Positions 16,355 through 24,865 of a stretch of DNA of 64,000 nt are shown here, piece by piece. A model generated the notes under the pieces. That model searched no databases and was not told where the DNA came from. It saw only the letters and a list, made by a program, of their open reading frames with translations. Location: the NCBI GenBank assembly GCA_016235815.1, contig JACRIM010000056.1, forward strand, positions 20,907-84,906, written 5' to 3'. Position numbers and translations under genes: made by a program. This DNA comes from Planctomycetota bacterium. GTDB lineage: Bacteria > Planctomycetota > Phycisphaerae > UBA1845 > UTPLA1. Numbering within the stretch: position 1 is the stretch's first letter; each line of letters starts with the position of its first letter.

Positions 16355-16798
16355 TTAATAGGTGTCGTGGGCGACGCCGCTGGTGGTGCCGGCATCGTTG
16401 GCCTTGAAGTCACCGGTTGCATCGTCGTAGAACCACGCTTTGTTAGCGGCGGCCGCGCCGTTGGTCACGTCGTTGCCGGAACCGCCGACGGTGAAGGGGT
16501 TGTTGGGGATTCGATTCAGATAAGGACCGTACTTGCCGGTGGCCGCGTTGATGGTTCCATCCGCATCGGTCTTCTTGGTCATTGCGTCGACGAAATTGGC
16601 AAGCGTGGGAAGGGTACCGTTGTGGTGTTGCTTGTACAGGGAGATTTGCTTGCGAATGGTCTGCAGATTGTCCTGACACGCGGAGACCTTCGAGTCGGTG
16701 CTGGCATCGGAGAACTGTGGAATTACCACGGCCGCAAGAATGCCGAGGATGATCACGACGATCAGGAGTTCGACAAGCGTGAATGCATTTCGCTTCAT
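16355..16798 (-). CDS. Type IV pilin / GspG-like major pseudopilin, copy 1
   Basis: 147 residues from the ATG at 16798. The signal MKRNAFTLVELLIVVIILGI is a classic type IVa/GspG leader with Glu at +5. The GspG-like body continues with LQTIRKQISLYKQHHNGTLP and a C-terminal part (NRIPNNPFTVGGSG, AWFYDDATGDFKAN) typical of the short planctomycete pilins. The C-terminal half is nearly the same as copy 2, while the segment after the helix (about residues 35-60) differs. It lies downstream of copy 2 on the same strand. Confidence 0.88.
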   Translation of the reverse strand: MKRNAFTLVELLIVVIILGILAAVVIPQFSDASTDSKVSACQDNLQTIRKQISLYKQHHNGTLPTLANFVDAMTKKTDADGTINAATGKYGPYLNRIPNNPFTVGGSGNDVTNGAAAANKAWFYDDATGDFKANDAGTTSGVAHDTY

Positions 16799-16991
16799 GG
16801 TGTGCGTTCCTTTTTTCGGGGCGTAACTAGTCATTCGAACTCGTTCGCGTACTTCGCCGCTGCCGCATGATGCGGGAAGCGGTTCGCGAGCGTGGGTTTC
16901 TCGATTGCATATCGGGAAACGGGCGGGGGTGCTTCATTCGGGCGCAAGCGGACCCGCGAGTTAGTGGACGCACGAAAGGCCCCAGCGCAAG

Positions 16992-17025
16992 AAAAAGAGC
17001 CGGCGTGATCGTTATGATCACGCCG
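16992..17025 (-). terminator. Rho-independent terminator after pilin copy 2
   Basis: On the - strand a 10-bp perfect stem CGGCGTGATC with loop ATAAC is followed by GCTCTTTTTCTT. It begins about 35 bp after the stop at 17060, so pilin copy 2 can be made as a separate transcript from copy 1. Confidence 0.8.
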
Positions 17026-17059
17026 ACTCCTGGATGGATTTCGACAGTAACCGAGTGGG

Positions 17060-17512
17060 TTACAGCGTATCGTGGGCCACACCGTTGGTGGAGCCGCCGT
17101 TGTTGGCCTTGAATGCGCCAGTGGCGGCATCGTAGAACCATGCCTTATTGGCGGCGGCCGCTCCGTTGGTGACATCATTTCCAGTGCCGCCGACGGTAAA
17201 GGGGTTATTCGGAATTCGCTGGAGATATGGACCGAACTTGCCGGTGGCGGCATTAATGGTGCCGTCAGCGTCGGTCTTCTTCGTCATCGCATCGACGAAG
17301 TTCGCCAGGGTAGGGTAGGCGCCGTTGTGCTGGAGTTTGTAGAGGTCGATCTGTCCTCGGATGGTCTGGAGGTTGGTGGTCAACGAGGCCAGTCGGGCAT
17401 CGGTGCTGGCGTCTGAGAACTGCGGAATGACCACCGCGGCGAGAATGCCGAGGATGATCACGACGATGAGCAGTTCGACGAGTGTGAAGGCGTTGTGCCG
17501 ATTGCGATTCAT
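17060..17512 (-). CDS. Type IV pilin / GspG-like major pseudopilin, copy 2
   Basis: 150 residues from the ATG at 17512; earlier in-frame starts would add an unlikely leader. The signal NRHNAFTLVELLIVVIILGI has Glu at +5. It shares with copy 1 the stretch NFVDAMTKKTDADGTINAAT and the C-terminus up to GVAHDT, but carries RLASLTTNLQTIRGQIDLYK where copy 1 has KVSACQDNLQTIRKQISLYK. It has its own terminator. The roughly 265 bp upstream, shared with the divergently placed 3' end of the deaminase gene, should hold its promoter. Confidence 0.88.
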   Translation of the reverse strand: MNRNRHNAFTLVELLIVVIILGILAAVVIPQFSDASTDARLASLTTNLQTIRGQIDLYKLQHNGAYPTLANFVDAMTKKTDADGTINAATGKFGPYLQRIPNNPFTVGGTGNDVTNGAAAANKAWFYDAATGAFKANNGGSTNGVAHDTL

Positions 17513-17777
17513 GGTGTTTGCTCCGGTTGGCGACGTTTGTTTGTGCGTCGCCGCAGGTCCATCCAAAGGTTGAAAATCTCGGGTGGCCGATTCGATCCGG
17601 TTTCCCCCGACCACCGCCCGGAACCACTAACGTGGGTCTCGTCCGTCGAGCAGTAGGTCATCCCCCCTATCGGGATAACGTGCAATTCCCTTTAGCAAGC
17701 GCAGGCCATGCCTGTGCAATTGTGCACGCGGGTTTTCGTGAAGGGTGATAACAAACGGGATCACGTGGACTGGCGAG

Positions 17778-18215
17778 TCAAACGCCGATGTCTTCGTTCC
17801 ATAACTCAGGCCGGGTGGCGATGAAATCGTTCATTAATTGGATGCATATCGGGTCGTTAAGAATGGTGAGGGTTACCCCGCGCGAACGGACATATTCCTC
17901 GGGTCCCTTAAAGGTGGTGTTCTCGCCAATGACGATTCTCGGAATCTTGTAGAGCAGGGCAGTGCCGCTGCACATGTCACACGGGGAAAGTGTGGAATAG
18001 AGGGTGGCGCGGCTGTAATCCTTCGCGCTTAGGCGGCCGGCGTTTTCCAGACAGTCCATTTCAGCATGAAGAATGGCGCTGCCTTTCTGGACGCGGCGAT
18101 TGTGGCCGCGGCCGACGATTTTTCCATCAATGACAAGTACGGAGCCAATGGGGATTCCGCCTTCGTTGAGGCCTTGCTTCGCTTCGTCGATTGCCGCCAG
18201 AAGGAACGGATCCAT
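17778..18215 (-). CDS. FCY1-type cytosine/nucleoside deaminase
   Basis: 145 residues. HAEMDCLE (His50, Glu52) and SPCDMC (Cys79, Cys82) are the zinc-binding and catalytic motifs of the CDA-fold deaminases. The wider pattern GGIPIGSVL, GRGHNRRVQKGSAILHAE, TLYSTLSPCDMC and the ending RPELWNEDIG closely follows yeast cytosine deaminase Fcy1, which converts cytosine to uracil. Substrate preference is inferred from this likeness; guanine or another base is possible. It stands alone, with the pilin promoter region on one side and a membrane protein gene on the other. Confidence 0.85.
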   Translation of the reverse strand: MDPFLLAAIDEAKQGLNEGGIPIGSVLVIDGKIVGRGHNRRVQKGSAILHAEMDCLENAGRLSAKDYSRATLYSTLSPCDMCSGTALLYKIPRIVIGENTTFKGPEEYVRSRGVTLTILNDPICIQLMNDFIATRPELWNEDIGV

Positions 18216-18299
18216 GTTCGTCCTCTATTGAAGTCCACTGCGTCCCGTAACGGGGAGTGAAATGGTAGCGGGGCGCGTGGCGCGTCGATAGTAGCCACG

Positions 18300-19817
18300 A
18301 TGGGGGATACTCCGAAAACCTCGACTCGCATGTATCTGGGACTTTTTCTGTCGATCTGGCTTGGCCTGTCGGCGGTCGGTCGGGAGCGGATGCTGCGCGA
18401 CCCGGGGACGTTCTGGCATACGGTCGTGGGGGATCGGATTCTTGCTACGGCCGCGGTGCCGACCATTGACGAATACAGCGCGACGTGCGGCGGGCAGCGG
18501 TGGCTGGCGCAGCAGTGGCTTGGCGAAGTGTTGATGGCGCTTGTGCATCGCATCGGCGGACTGGATGGATTACTTGCTGCGACGGCGATTCTCCTGGCGA
18601 TGATCTATGGGGGGATTGGTGCGCGGTTGCGAGAAGCCGGATTGAGTCCGCCGGTGTGCATTGTGTTGACGATGCTGGCACTGGCGGCGAGCGCGTATCA
18701 CTTTTTCCCACGACCGCACCTTGGGACGTTGGCGGGGATCTCTCTTTGCTACTCGATTCTGTGCGATGTGGATTCGGGCCATGCGCCGTGGACACGTTTG
18801 CTTGTGTTGCCCCTCGTGATGGTGGTATGGACGAATATCCACGGTGGTGCGCTGGGCGGCGTGTTGACTGTATTGGTGGTTAGTGGTGGGTGGCTTGCGT
18901 TTTCGTGGTTCGATGTGTCTCGCAAGAAACTCACCCCTCGGCAGGTGGTGGTGGTGGGCGCGATGGCCGGTGGCTGTGTCGCAGCGGTGTTGGTGAATCC
19001 CTATGGTGCCGCACTACCGGCACTGTGGATCGGGCTGATGGGGTCTGACGTTCTGCCGCGGTTGATGATTGAACACGCTCCTCTTGACCTCATGTCGGTG
19101 GATGGGGCGATGGTGATGCTGTTGGCGGTCGCGTACGGGGTGATGCTGATCCGTGCGTGGCGGACCGAGCGACGGGTGACGTGGTTGGTGCCGCTGGTGT
19201 GGTTGGGTTTGGCGGTGTCGCGTGTGCGGCATGGGCCGCTGTTTGCCATTACCGCGACGCTGGCTATGGCGGAGATGGCGCCGTTTGCACGACTCGGGTC
19301 CCTCGTGGAGGAGTTGAAGCGTGAAGCGGTGCGCCGTCGATTCGTGATGCATGGATGGGCGTACCCGGTCGTTGCGTTGTTGGTGGCGCTCGCGTTGCAG
19401 GGGGCGGGCCTGGAAGTTCCGGTGATTGGGCGCGGTTGGGCGAGGCCGCCAAGCGAGTATTGGCCGACACGAACGGTTGACGCGCTGGCGTCGCGGGCGC
19501 GGGGTGGGAACACGCATGTGTTCAATGATATGTTGTTCGGCGGCTACTTGATGTATCACGCACCCGAGGTGCCGGTGTATCTGGACGATCGGTGTGAGTT
19601 GTACGGAGACGCAGGGTTGCGGAACTATGCGCGGGCCTGCGCCGATCCGGCGTATTTTGATGCGATGGCGCTTTATGAGGGGATCGACACAGCGCTGGTG
19701 ATCGTGAACACAACGCTTGATGGGCACCTGGGGCGAAGTCCAGCGTGGGTGAAGGTGGCGGGTGATGAGGCGTCGGCACTTTATGCACGCGTTGCGACCG
19801 GCAAGCTCGGCGGCTGA
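18300..19817 (+). CDS. Multi-pass membrane protein, GT-C-like
   Basis: 505 residues with about ten hydrophobic segments. The N-terminal DPGTFWHTVVGDRILATAAV, then PTIDEYSATCGGQRWLAQQW, matches the pattern DPDxWWHLxxGxxIL...P..D.FS.T..G..W..xxW found in membrane proteins of planctomycetes and other phyla that look like GT-C glycosyltransferases. The acidic residues in this first loop would be the catalytic candidates. A soluble C-terminal part carries YLDDRCELYGDAGLRNYARA. An ATG at 18330 is a possible alternative start. Function is not established. Confidence 0.65.
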   Translation: MGDTPKTSTRMYLGLFLSIWLGLSAVGRERMLRDPGTFWHTVVGDRILATAAVPTIDEYSATCGGQRWLAQQWLGEVLMALVHRIGGLDGLLAATAILLAMIYGGIGARLREAGLSPPVCIVLTMLALAASAYHFFPRPHLGTLAGISLCYSILCDVDSGHAPWTRLLVLPLVMVVWTNIHGGALGGVLTVLVVSGGWLAFSWFDVSRKKLTPRQVVVVGAMAGGCVAAVLVNPYGAALPALWIGLMGSDVLPRLMIEHAPLDLMSVDGAMVMLLAVAYGVMLIRAWRTERRVTWLVPLVWLGLAVSRVRHGPLFAITATLAMAEMAPFARLGSLVEELKREAVRRRFVMHGWAYPVVALLVALALQGAGLEVPVIGRGWARPPSEYWPTRTVDALASRARGGNTHVFNDMLFGGYLMYHAPEVPVYLDDRCELYGDAGLRNYARACADPAYFDAMALYEGIDTALVIVNTTLDGHLGRSPAWVKVAGDEASALYARVATGKLGG

Positions 19818-19881
19818 ATCGCGCGCGGTTGGTTTTCATCTTCGATGCCGTTAGGCTACCGACCTTTCAAGTGGACGCGTG

Positions 19882-21060
19882 ATGACATCGGCCGGCAAGC
19901 AATGGATCTCCCGATTGGTGAAACTCGCCTTTTGCGGCGGGGCCTTATGGTATTTGTCGGGCAAGGTGACGCTGAACGATACGGCGCGGCTCGCGGAATC
20001 CCCTTCGATTCGCTATGTGGTGGTCACGGAGTCTTCCGAATCGGTGACCCTGCGCGATCCGGCCACGGGCGCGGAGCGGACCGTGGCGCGGGGCGCGCTG
20101 GCCTCTCACGAAAAATCCGGTCGCGACATCGAACTAGGGCTTAAGAGCATCGTTCGCGAATCGGACATGGGCTGGGCGTTGTGGGCGATCCTCATGTATG
20201 CGCCGGTGACGTTCGGCATTGCATGGCGACTGCAATTGATGCTGGCGACGCAGGATATCCGGCTGGGATACAAGGATTCAGTTCTGCTGACCTTCGCGGG
20301 GAACTTCTTCAACTTCGCCATGCCAGGAACCACCGGCGGTGATATCTACAAGGCGTATCACATTGCGAAGCGGACACACAAGCGCACTGAAGGCGTCACG
20401 ATCGTTTTGCTCGACCGGGCGATCGGGCTTGCGAGTTTCCTGATTCTGGGCGCGCTGACGATCGGTATTTCGTGGCAGAAGGACATGATCGGGGAGTATG
20501 GCAAATGGGTGGGATACCTGATGGCGGCGTTTATCGTCGGCGTGTTGCTGTTCTTTTCGAATCGAGTGCGCCGGATTGTCCGCTATGAGCAGATTCTGGC
20601 GAGGCTGCCGTTCGCTGAAAAGATCAAACGGATCGATGAAACGACGTTTAGTTTCCGTCGTCACAAGGGGCAGGCGACGATGTCGCTGCTGCTGACGCTG
20701 GCGATGCATGGGTTTTTCGTAGGGTCGATTTATTGTGCGGCGCGGGGGCTTGGAATCCACCCGCGCGACGGACAGACGGAGGGGGAGTTGTTTCTCGCCG
20801 TGCTGCTTGCATCGGTGGTCGGGTATTTGTTCGCGGCGATTCCGATCACGATTCAGGGGTTCGGGTTGTTGGAGGCGGTGTTCATTCGCGTCCTGGTGAA
20901 TGGCGGATGGTGCAACGAATCGCAGATGCTGGCGCTCACGCTCTCGGCGCGGCTTATTCAAATGGCGTGGTCAATGCCGGGGGTGATCGTGCCGTGGCTG
21001 GGGTTTTCGCGCCCGCAGGAATCGGAAGTTGCGGCGATGAATGCCGAGAACAAGTCGTAA
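19882..21060 (+). CDS. Lysylphosphatidylglycerol synthase-type transmembrane protein (UPF0104)
   Basis: 392 residues with about eight membrane segments. The signature FFNFAMPGTTGGDIYKAYHI matches the N-x-x-P-G-x-x-G-G-D/E region of the LPG_synthase_TM family, and IQGFGLLEAVFI matches its G-G-x-G-x-x-E end motif. It lacks the soluble aminoacyl-transfer domain of MprF, so a flippase-like role is more likely than lysyl transfer. Residues 30-85 form an extra extracytoplasmic insert (SIRYVVVTESSESVTLRDPA). A GTG three bases upstream is an alternative start. It ends 16 bp from a convergent gene. Confidence 0.78.
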   Translation: MTSAGKQWISRLVKLAFCGGALWYLSGKVTLNDTARLAESPSIRYVVVTESSESVTLRDPATGAERTVARGALASHEKSGRDIELGLKSIVRESDMGWALWAILMYAPVTFGIAWRLQLMLATQDIRLGYKDSVLLTFAGNFFNFAMPGTTGGDIYKAYHIAKRTHKRTEGVTIVLLDRAIGLASFLILGALTIGISWQKDMIGEYGKWVGYLMAAFIVGVLLFFSNRVRRIVRYEQILARLPFAEKIKRIDETTFSFRRHKGQATMSLLLTLAMHGFFVGSIYCAARGLGIHPRDGQTEGELFLAVLLASVVGYLFAAIPITIQGFGLLEAVFIRVLVNGGWCNESQMLALTLSARLIQMAWSMPGVIVPWLGFSRPQESEVAAMNAENKS

Positions 21061-21076
21061 TCACGAGGCCGCTTGG

Positions 21077-22120
21077 TTAAGAAGCGAATCGCTGAAGCGT
21101 GTTGACGCGCACATCTTCGGGGGCGGCCCATACTTGATAGAACATGGCTTCGCGGAGAAGGCGCTGTGCGTCGTGGTCGCGTTGCAGGCCGGTGCCCTTG
21201 CACGCAGCGAGGACGGCGATGCTCAGTTGGGCGAGAAGCTCGTTGACGTCGACGCGAATGGCGGCCTTGGTCTTGTCGGCGGTAAGCGCCTCGGGCGACG
21301 CGACGAAGTCGTAGATTTTCGTTCGCAGCGCCGTGTGGCGTTGGCGCAGCGTGGCGATGGATTCGGCAAGGCGGGAATGGGCGGCGGCGGATTCGGCGAC
21401 GGACAGCATCGTTCCGGCGAGGCCGATGCCAGCGGCGGCGACGAGAGCGGGCTTCACGCCGGAGCGGGTGGCGAGGACTTTTTCGGCCGGCCCGCGAAGG
21501 ATAAAGCGCCGTTCGACGAGAACGCCATCGCAGCGGATGTCGGTGGTGTGCGTTCCTTTCATCACGGCAAGATCGAACGGTTTGCCGATGGTCATGCCGG
21601 GAAGGTTTGTGGGCACAGCGGCGAGCACTTGTTGTCCTTCCGACGTGACCGCGCCGGTGACAATGTACTGGCACTTTTCGGCGGAGGTGACCCACGGCAT
21701 GAATCCGGTAAGGCGGATTTGGTCGCCTTTAATCGTGGCGGTGAGGGCGGGTGGACCGGATTGATGGCTGGTGGTGAGCTGGCTGATGCCGATGGAGGTC
21801 ATGATTTCGTGACGGGCCAGCTTGCGGAGCAGTTCGGTCTTGAGGGCGTCGTTCTCGCCCGCGGCGATCAGTTCGCAGGCGCCGTCGCGATTACTGAGGA
21901 TGAGCAACGTGGCGAAGCACCCGGCTGCGATCGCTTCGTAGGCGTGGAGATGGGTGATCGGGTCGAGGCCCTTGCCGCCGAATGCCGTGGGGATGACCCA
22001 TTCCCACGCGCCAGCGGCGGTGAGGGCTGCGATGGAGTCGTCGGGCCAGGCATCGTCGCGGTCGTAGCGAGTCGCGGATTGCCGTAGCGCTCGCGTTAAT
22101 TCGGCAAGATTGGTTGGCAC
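21077..22120 (-). CDS. Acyl-CoA dehydrogenase-family flavoprotein
   Basis: 347 residues, slightly shorter than the usual 380-400. The N-terminal helical domain has ALTAAGAWEWVIPTAFGGKG. The middle beta domain has GFMPWVTSAEKCQYIVTGAV, and helices follow (GIGLAGTMLSVAESAAAHSR). These enzymes oxidise acyl-CoA with FAD; some members act on other substrates. The usual catalytic Glu region and the C-terminal YRD-like segment are not obvious, so activity may differ. It is a single gene flanked by a convergent membrane gene and a lipoprotein gene. Confidence 0.72.
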   Translation of the reverse strand: MPTNLAELTRALRQSATRYDRDDAWPDDSIAALTAAGAWEWVIPTAFGGKGLDPITHLHAYEAIAAGCFATLLILSNRDGACELIAAGENDALKTELLRKLARHEIMTSIGISQLTTSHQSGPPALTATIKGDQIRLTGFMPWVTSAEKCQYIVTGAVTSEGQQVLAAVPTNLPGMTIGKPFDLAVMKGTHTTDIRCDGVLVERRFILRGPAEKVLATRSGVKPALVAAAGIGLAGTMLSVAESAAAHSRLAESIATLRQRHTALRTKIYDFVASPEALTADKTKAAIRVDVNELLAQLSIAVLAACKGTGLQRDHDAQRLLREAMFYQVWAAPEDVRVNTLQRFAS

Positions 22121-22169
22121 GCTTGTATTCTAAGGGCACGCATTGCGACGGAGAACGCAGTATTCCTCT

Positions 22170-24767
22170 CTACGACGGTCGCTGAATGGTGCATTCGAGG
22201 ATAACTTGGCGCTGGCCGGTTTCGTTGGGGAAGAGTGTGTTCGGCGAGCTTTCCATATGCATAAGTCCCTTGATGGGTTTGTAGGTCGCATTGATACCGG
22301 GCATGTCGATGCCGAGGGTGGGGACAATCAGAGGGTCGCCGGGCGGGCAGCTTGGGAGATAGATGTCGGAGTCGGGGACTTGTTTTCCGTCGGGATTTGC
22401 GGTGGTGAAGAACTGGACTTTGTGAGGACTGCCAGTCGGACCGGGGTAGCAGGTGAATTGGCCGTCGAGCACGGTCGTCCATGTTCGTTCAGGGCCGTAG
22501 CCATCGCGGCGGGAGGCGTCGCACGGCGGAATGAGTGTGCGGTGAATGTAGTAGAAGGTCTTGGTCGATTTGCAGTCGGCCGTTCCCATTAGCTTTGGGG
22601 TTTGGCCGTCATTTTTGACTTCGAGGGTGAAGTCGGCCGTGACGCGCTTGTCGAGGCCGGTTTCGTTGTAGGCGTAGTTAGGAACGGCGCTGGTGTTGGT
22701 CACGATGTTGTGGATGATCTGGTATTTGCCGGTGATTTTGCGGTAGTCGTCGGCTTTATCGAAGGGGTTGCTCTCGCCGGCGGTCTTGTCGACGTCGAGG
22801 TTGTAATCCTGATCTTCGACGGAATCGGGGAGGCCGCCGCCGTCGGAGTCGATGTCCTTTTCGCCGGCATTGCCGTCGCCGTCGGTATCCGGTCGCGCCT
22901 TTCCATTCGACTCGGGATATGCGTTGCGTTTTTTGGCTGAGAAGTACGTGCCCCAGCCGTGCTCTTTGTCGAGCACGGATCGGCGGATTTCGACGAAGTC
23001 GCTGATGCAGTCGCCGTCGGTGTCAATGTCGTTTTTGTCAGTGTGAAATCGCGTATCCTCGTCGAAGTCGTAGACGCCGTCGCCGTCTATATCGTTCCAG
23101 ATGGAGTCTTCATCCTTTTTGACATTGGCACGGTTGACGCCGGACATTTTCCAGTAATAGAGAATGAGTGTTTGGTCGAGGTTGTGCAGGACGACGCGTG
23201 TGGTGCCGGGGTCGTGGACGATGAGGGTTCGGGCACCTGCTCGCAAGGTCCAGCCGACGACGAGCAAGGCATGGGAGCCGCCGTGAGGTTGCCGGATGGT
23301 AATGATGGTGGGGTTTTTGTTGGTAATGGCGGCGGTAACGGCCAACCAAAAATCATCGATGAGACCGGTTCGGTCCAGTGCTCCGATGGGTATCCCCTCT
23401 GGCGCATTGATGTTCAGAGCGAAGGAAATACCTTTGCGGAGGCTGGCCCATGGGAAGCCATAACCGTAGTTGAAGTCCCACTCGGGGCCTTTGTATGCGC
23501 CGAAGACGGCAGGATCTTTGTAGATTTCGTGACTGATGCGGTCCTGACTGAGATTGGGTCGGTTGATGTTGTTGACCCGAGCGTAATAGCCGTTCGCCAT
23601 GGAGACGCATGCGAAGCCGCAGTTGTAGAAGTCGGCGAGGTCGGTCTGCTTGAGAGGGCCGAGGGGGTGTGGTTTATTGAAGGCCTGCGGGTCGTCTGTG
23701 TCTTTGTCGGATTCGAGAAGGAGGAGGTGGGTGTCCTTGCGTTGTTTGTAAAGGGGGACTCCGGAGAGGCGCAAGCCCGGGGCGGTCGCAGCGTTGGCGA
23801 CGATTGCTTTTGTTGTGTCGTCGGGCTCGCCCGCTTCTGCAATGTCGGCAAGGCCGAGGTCAGCGACGATCTCGAATGTGTTGGAGTCGGTGAAATCGGA
23901 AAAGGTACCGTCTGCATTCATGGCGCGGAGTCGCCAGTGGTAGATGCCCGGGGCAAGCGTCTGAATGATGGGGCCGACGTCGATGGTGGTGTCCACGAGG
24001 AGGTTGGTGAAGTCGGGGTCGGTGGCGAGTTGCACGTGATAGGCCTTCGCGCCGCGGACGGGATACCAGTTGAGTTCGACATCGCCCGCTGCGAGGGTGG
24101 AGCCGTTGAAGGGGAGCAGGGCGGTGATGGAGGGATTGGGGTTGGGTTGGCCGGGGGATTGGAAATCGGTGTCCAGCAGCGTCCAGTCGTTGGCTGTGTC
24201 CGGAGCGATGGACTTTGGGTGGCGGGCGAGAACGTAACCGGAATCGACGTCGGGGAGAATTCCCCCGGCATCGAGCGGGGCGGAATCGGGGTCGGCGGGA
24301 TCCCAGGTGATTCGGTCGAGTATGTTGCCGTCGGTGTCCACAAGATCGATGCGGCCCTTCGCGGGGTTTAAGAATTGCGTTTGATCGCTGTGCGCGACGC
24401 CTTCCGTGGCATCGGTTTGACCGTCGAAGAGAATCAATACGAGAGAGCCGGGGTTGGAGGCCGTGAGCGCGGCGGGGAGCGGGAACTCCGCGGCGTCCTG
24501 ATTGACGAGTTTTAACGTGGAAAGGACGGGACCGGCATTGCCGATCTTGAGTTCCACGAAGGGGGCCGCGCCGTCGGCGGGATGAAAGAGGACTTCATTT
24601 AAGAGCGTCACGTCACCGGGGACTGCGCCGTCGCCGGTGGGAAAGGGAAGCGGCGAACCATTGTTATTGCATGACGGATTGGTGCCGCAGGAGGCGGCGG
24701 AGAGGAGGGCGCAGAGGCATCCCCAGCGGGTGGTGGTGCTTATGAGGTTCAGTGGACGCATCTTCAT
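22170..24767 (-). CDS. Lipoprotein with C39-like peptidase domain and calcium-type Asp repeats
   Basis: 865 residues from the ATG at 24767. The N-terminus ends in CALLSAASCGTNPSC, a lipobox-like signal. Next come a lamin-tail-like beta domain (NEVLFHPADGAAPFVELKIG), a fibronectin-type beta domain (AKAYHVQLATDPDF) and a papain/C39-like segment. In that segment Cys sits in DFYNCGFACVSMANGYY, His in QPHGGSHALLVVGW and Asp in VHDPGTT. Thrombospondin type 3-like repeats follow (IDGDGVYDFDED, DTDGDCISDFVE, DTDGDGNAGEKDIDSDGGG). The C-terminal domain is unknown. It is probably an outer surface protein that may process or bind peptides. The peptidase activity is inferred. Confidence 0.65.
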   Translation of the reverse strand: MKMRPLNLISTTTRWGCLCALLSAASCGTNPSCNNNGSPLPFPTGDGAVPGDVTLLNEVLFHPADGAAPFVELKIGNAGPVLSTLKLVNQDAAEFPLPAALTASNPGSLVLILFDGQTDATEGVAHSDQTQFLNPAKGRIDLVDTDGNILDRITWDPADPDSAPLDAGGILPDVDSGYVLARHPKSIAPDTANDWTLLDTDFQSPGQPNPNPSITALLPFNGSTLAAGDVELNWYPVRGAKAYHVQLATDPDFTNLLVDTTIDVGPIIQTLAPGIYHWRLRAMNADGTFSDFTDSNTFEIVADLGLADIAEAGEPDDTTKAIVANAATAPGLRLSGVPLYKQRKDTHLLLLESDKDTDDPQAFNKPHPLGPLKQTDLADFYNCGFACVSMANGYYARVNNINRPNLSQDRISHEIYKDPAVFGAYKGPEWDFNYGYGFPWASLRKGISFALNINAPEGIPIGALDRTGLIDDFWLAVTAAITNKNPTIITIRQPHGGSHALLVVGWTLRAGARTLIVHDPGTTRVVLHNLDQTLILYYWKMSGVNRANVKKDEDSIWNDIDGDGVYDFDEDTRFHTDKNDIDTDGDCISDFVEIRRSVLDKEHGWGTYFSAKKRNAYPESNGKARPDTDGDGNAGEKDIDSDGGGLPDSVEDQDYNLDVDKTAGESNPFDKADDYRKITGKYQIIHNIVTNTSAVPNYAYNETGLDKRVTADFTLEVKNDGQTPKLMGTADCKSTKTFYYIHRTLIPPCDASRRDGYGPERTWTTVLDGQFTCYPGPTGSPHKVQFFTTANPDGKQVPDSDIYLPSCPPGDPLIVPTLGIDMPGINATYKPIKGLMHMESSPNTLFPNETGQRQVILECTIQRPS

Positions 24768-24865
24768 ACCACTCAATATGGGGCGAGGGCTGACCTCCAT
24801 TGTACCAAAACGACCATGCGGCGCGCTTGCCGGAATGTGCTAACTGGCCCTAGAGTCGCCGTGTA

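Noticed and set aside
17694..17708. Possible sigma-54 promoter on the - strand before pilin copy 2 (TGGCCTGCGCTTGCT)
   Set aside because: GG and GC elements are 9 bases apart rather than the required 10, so the match is not functional as written.
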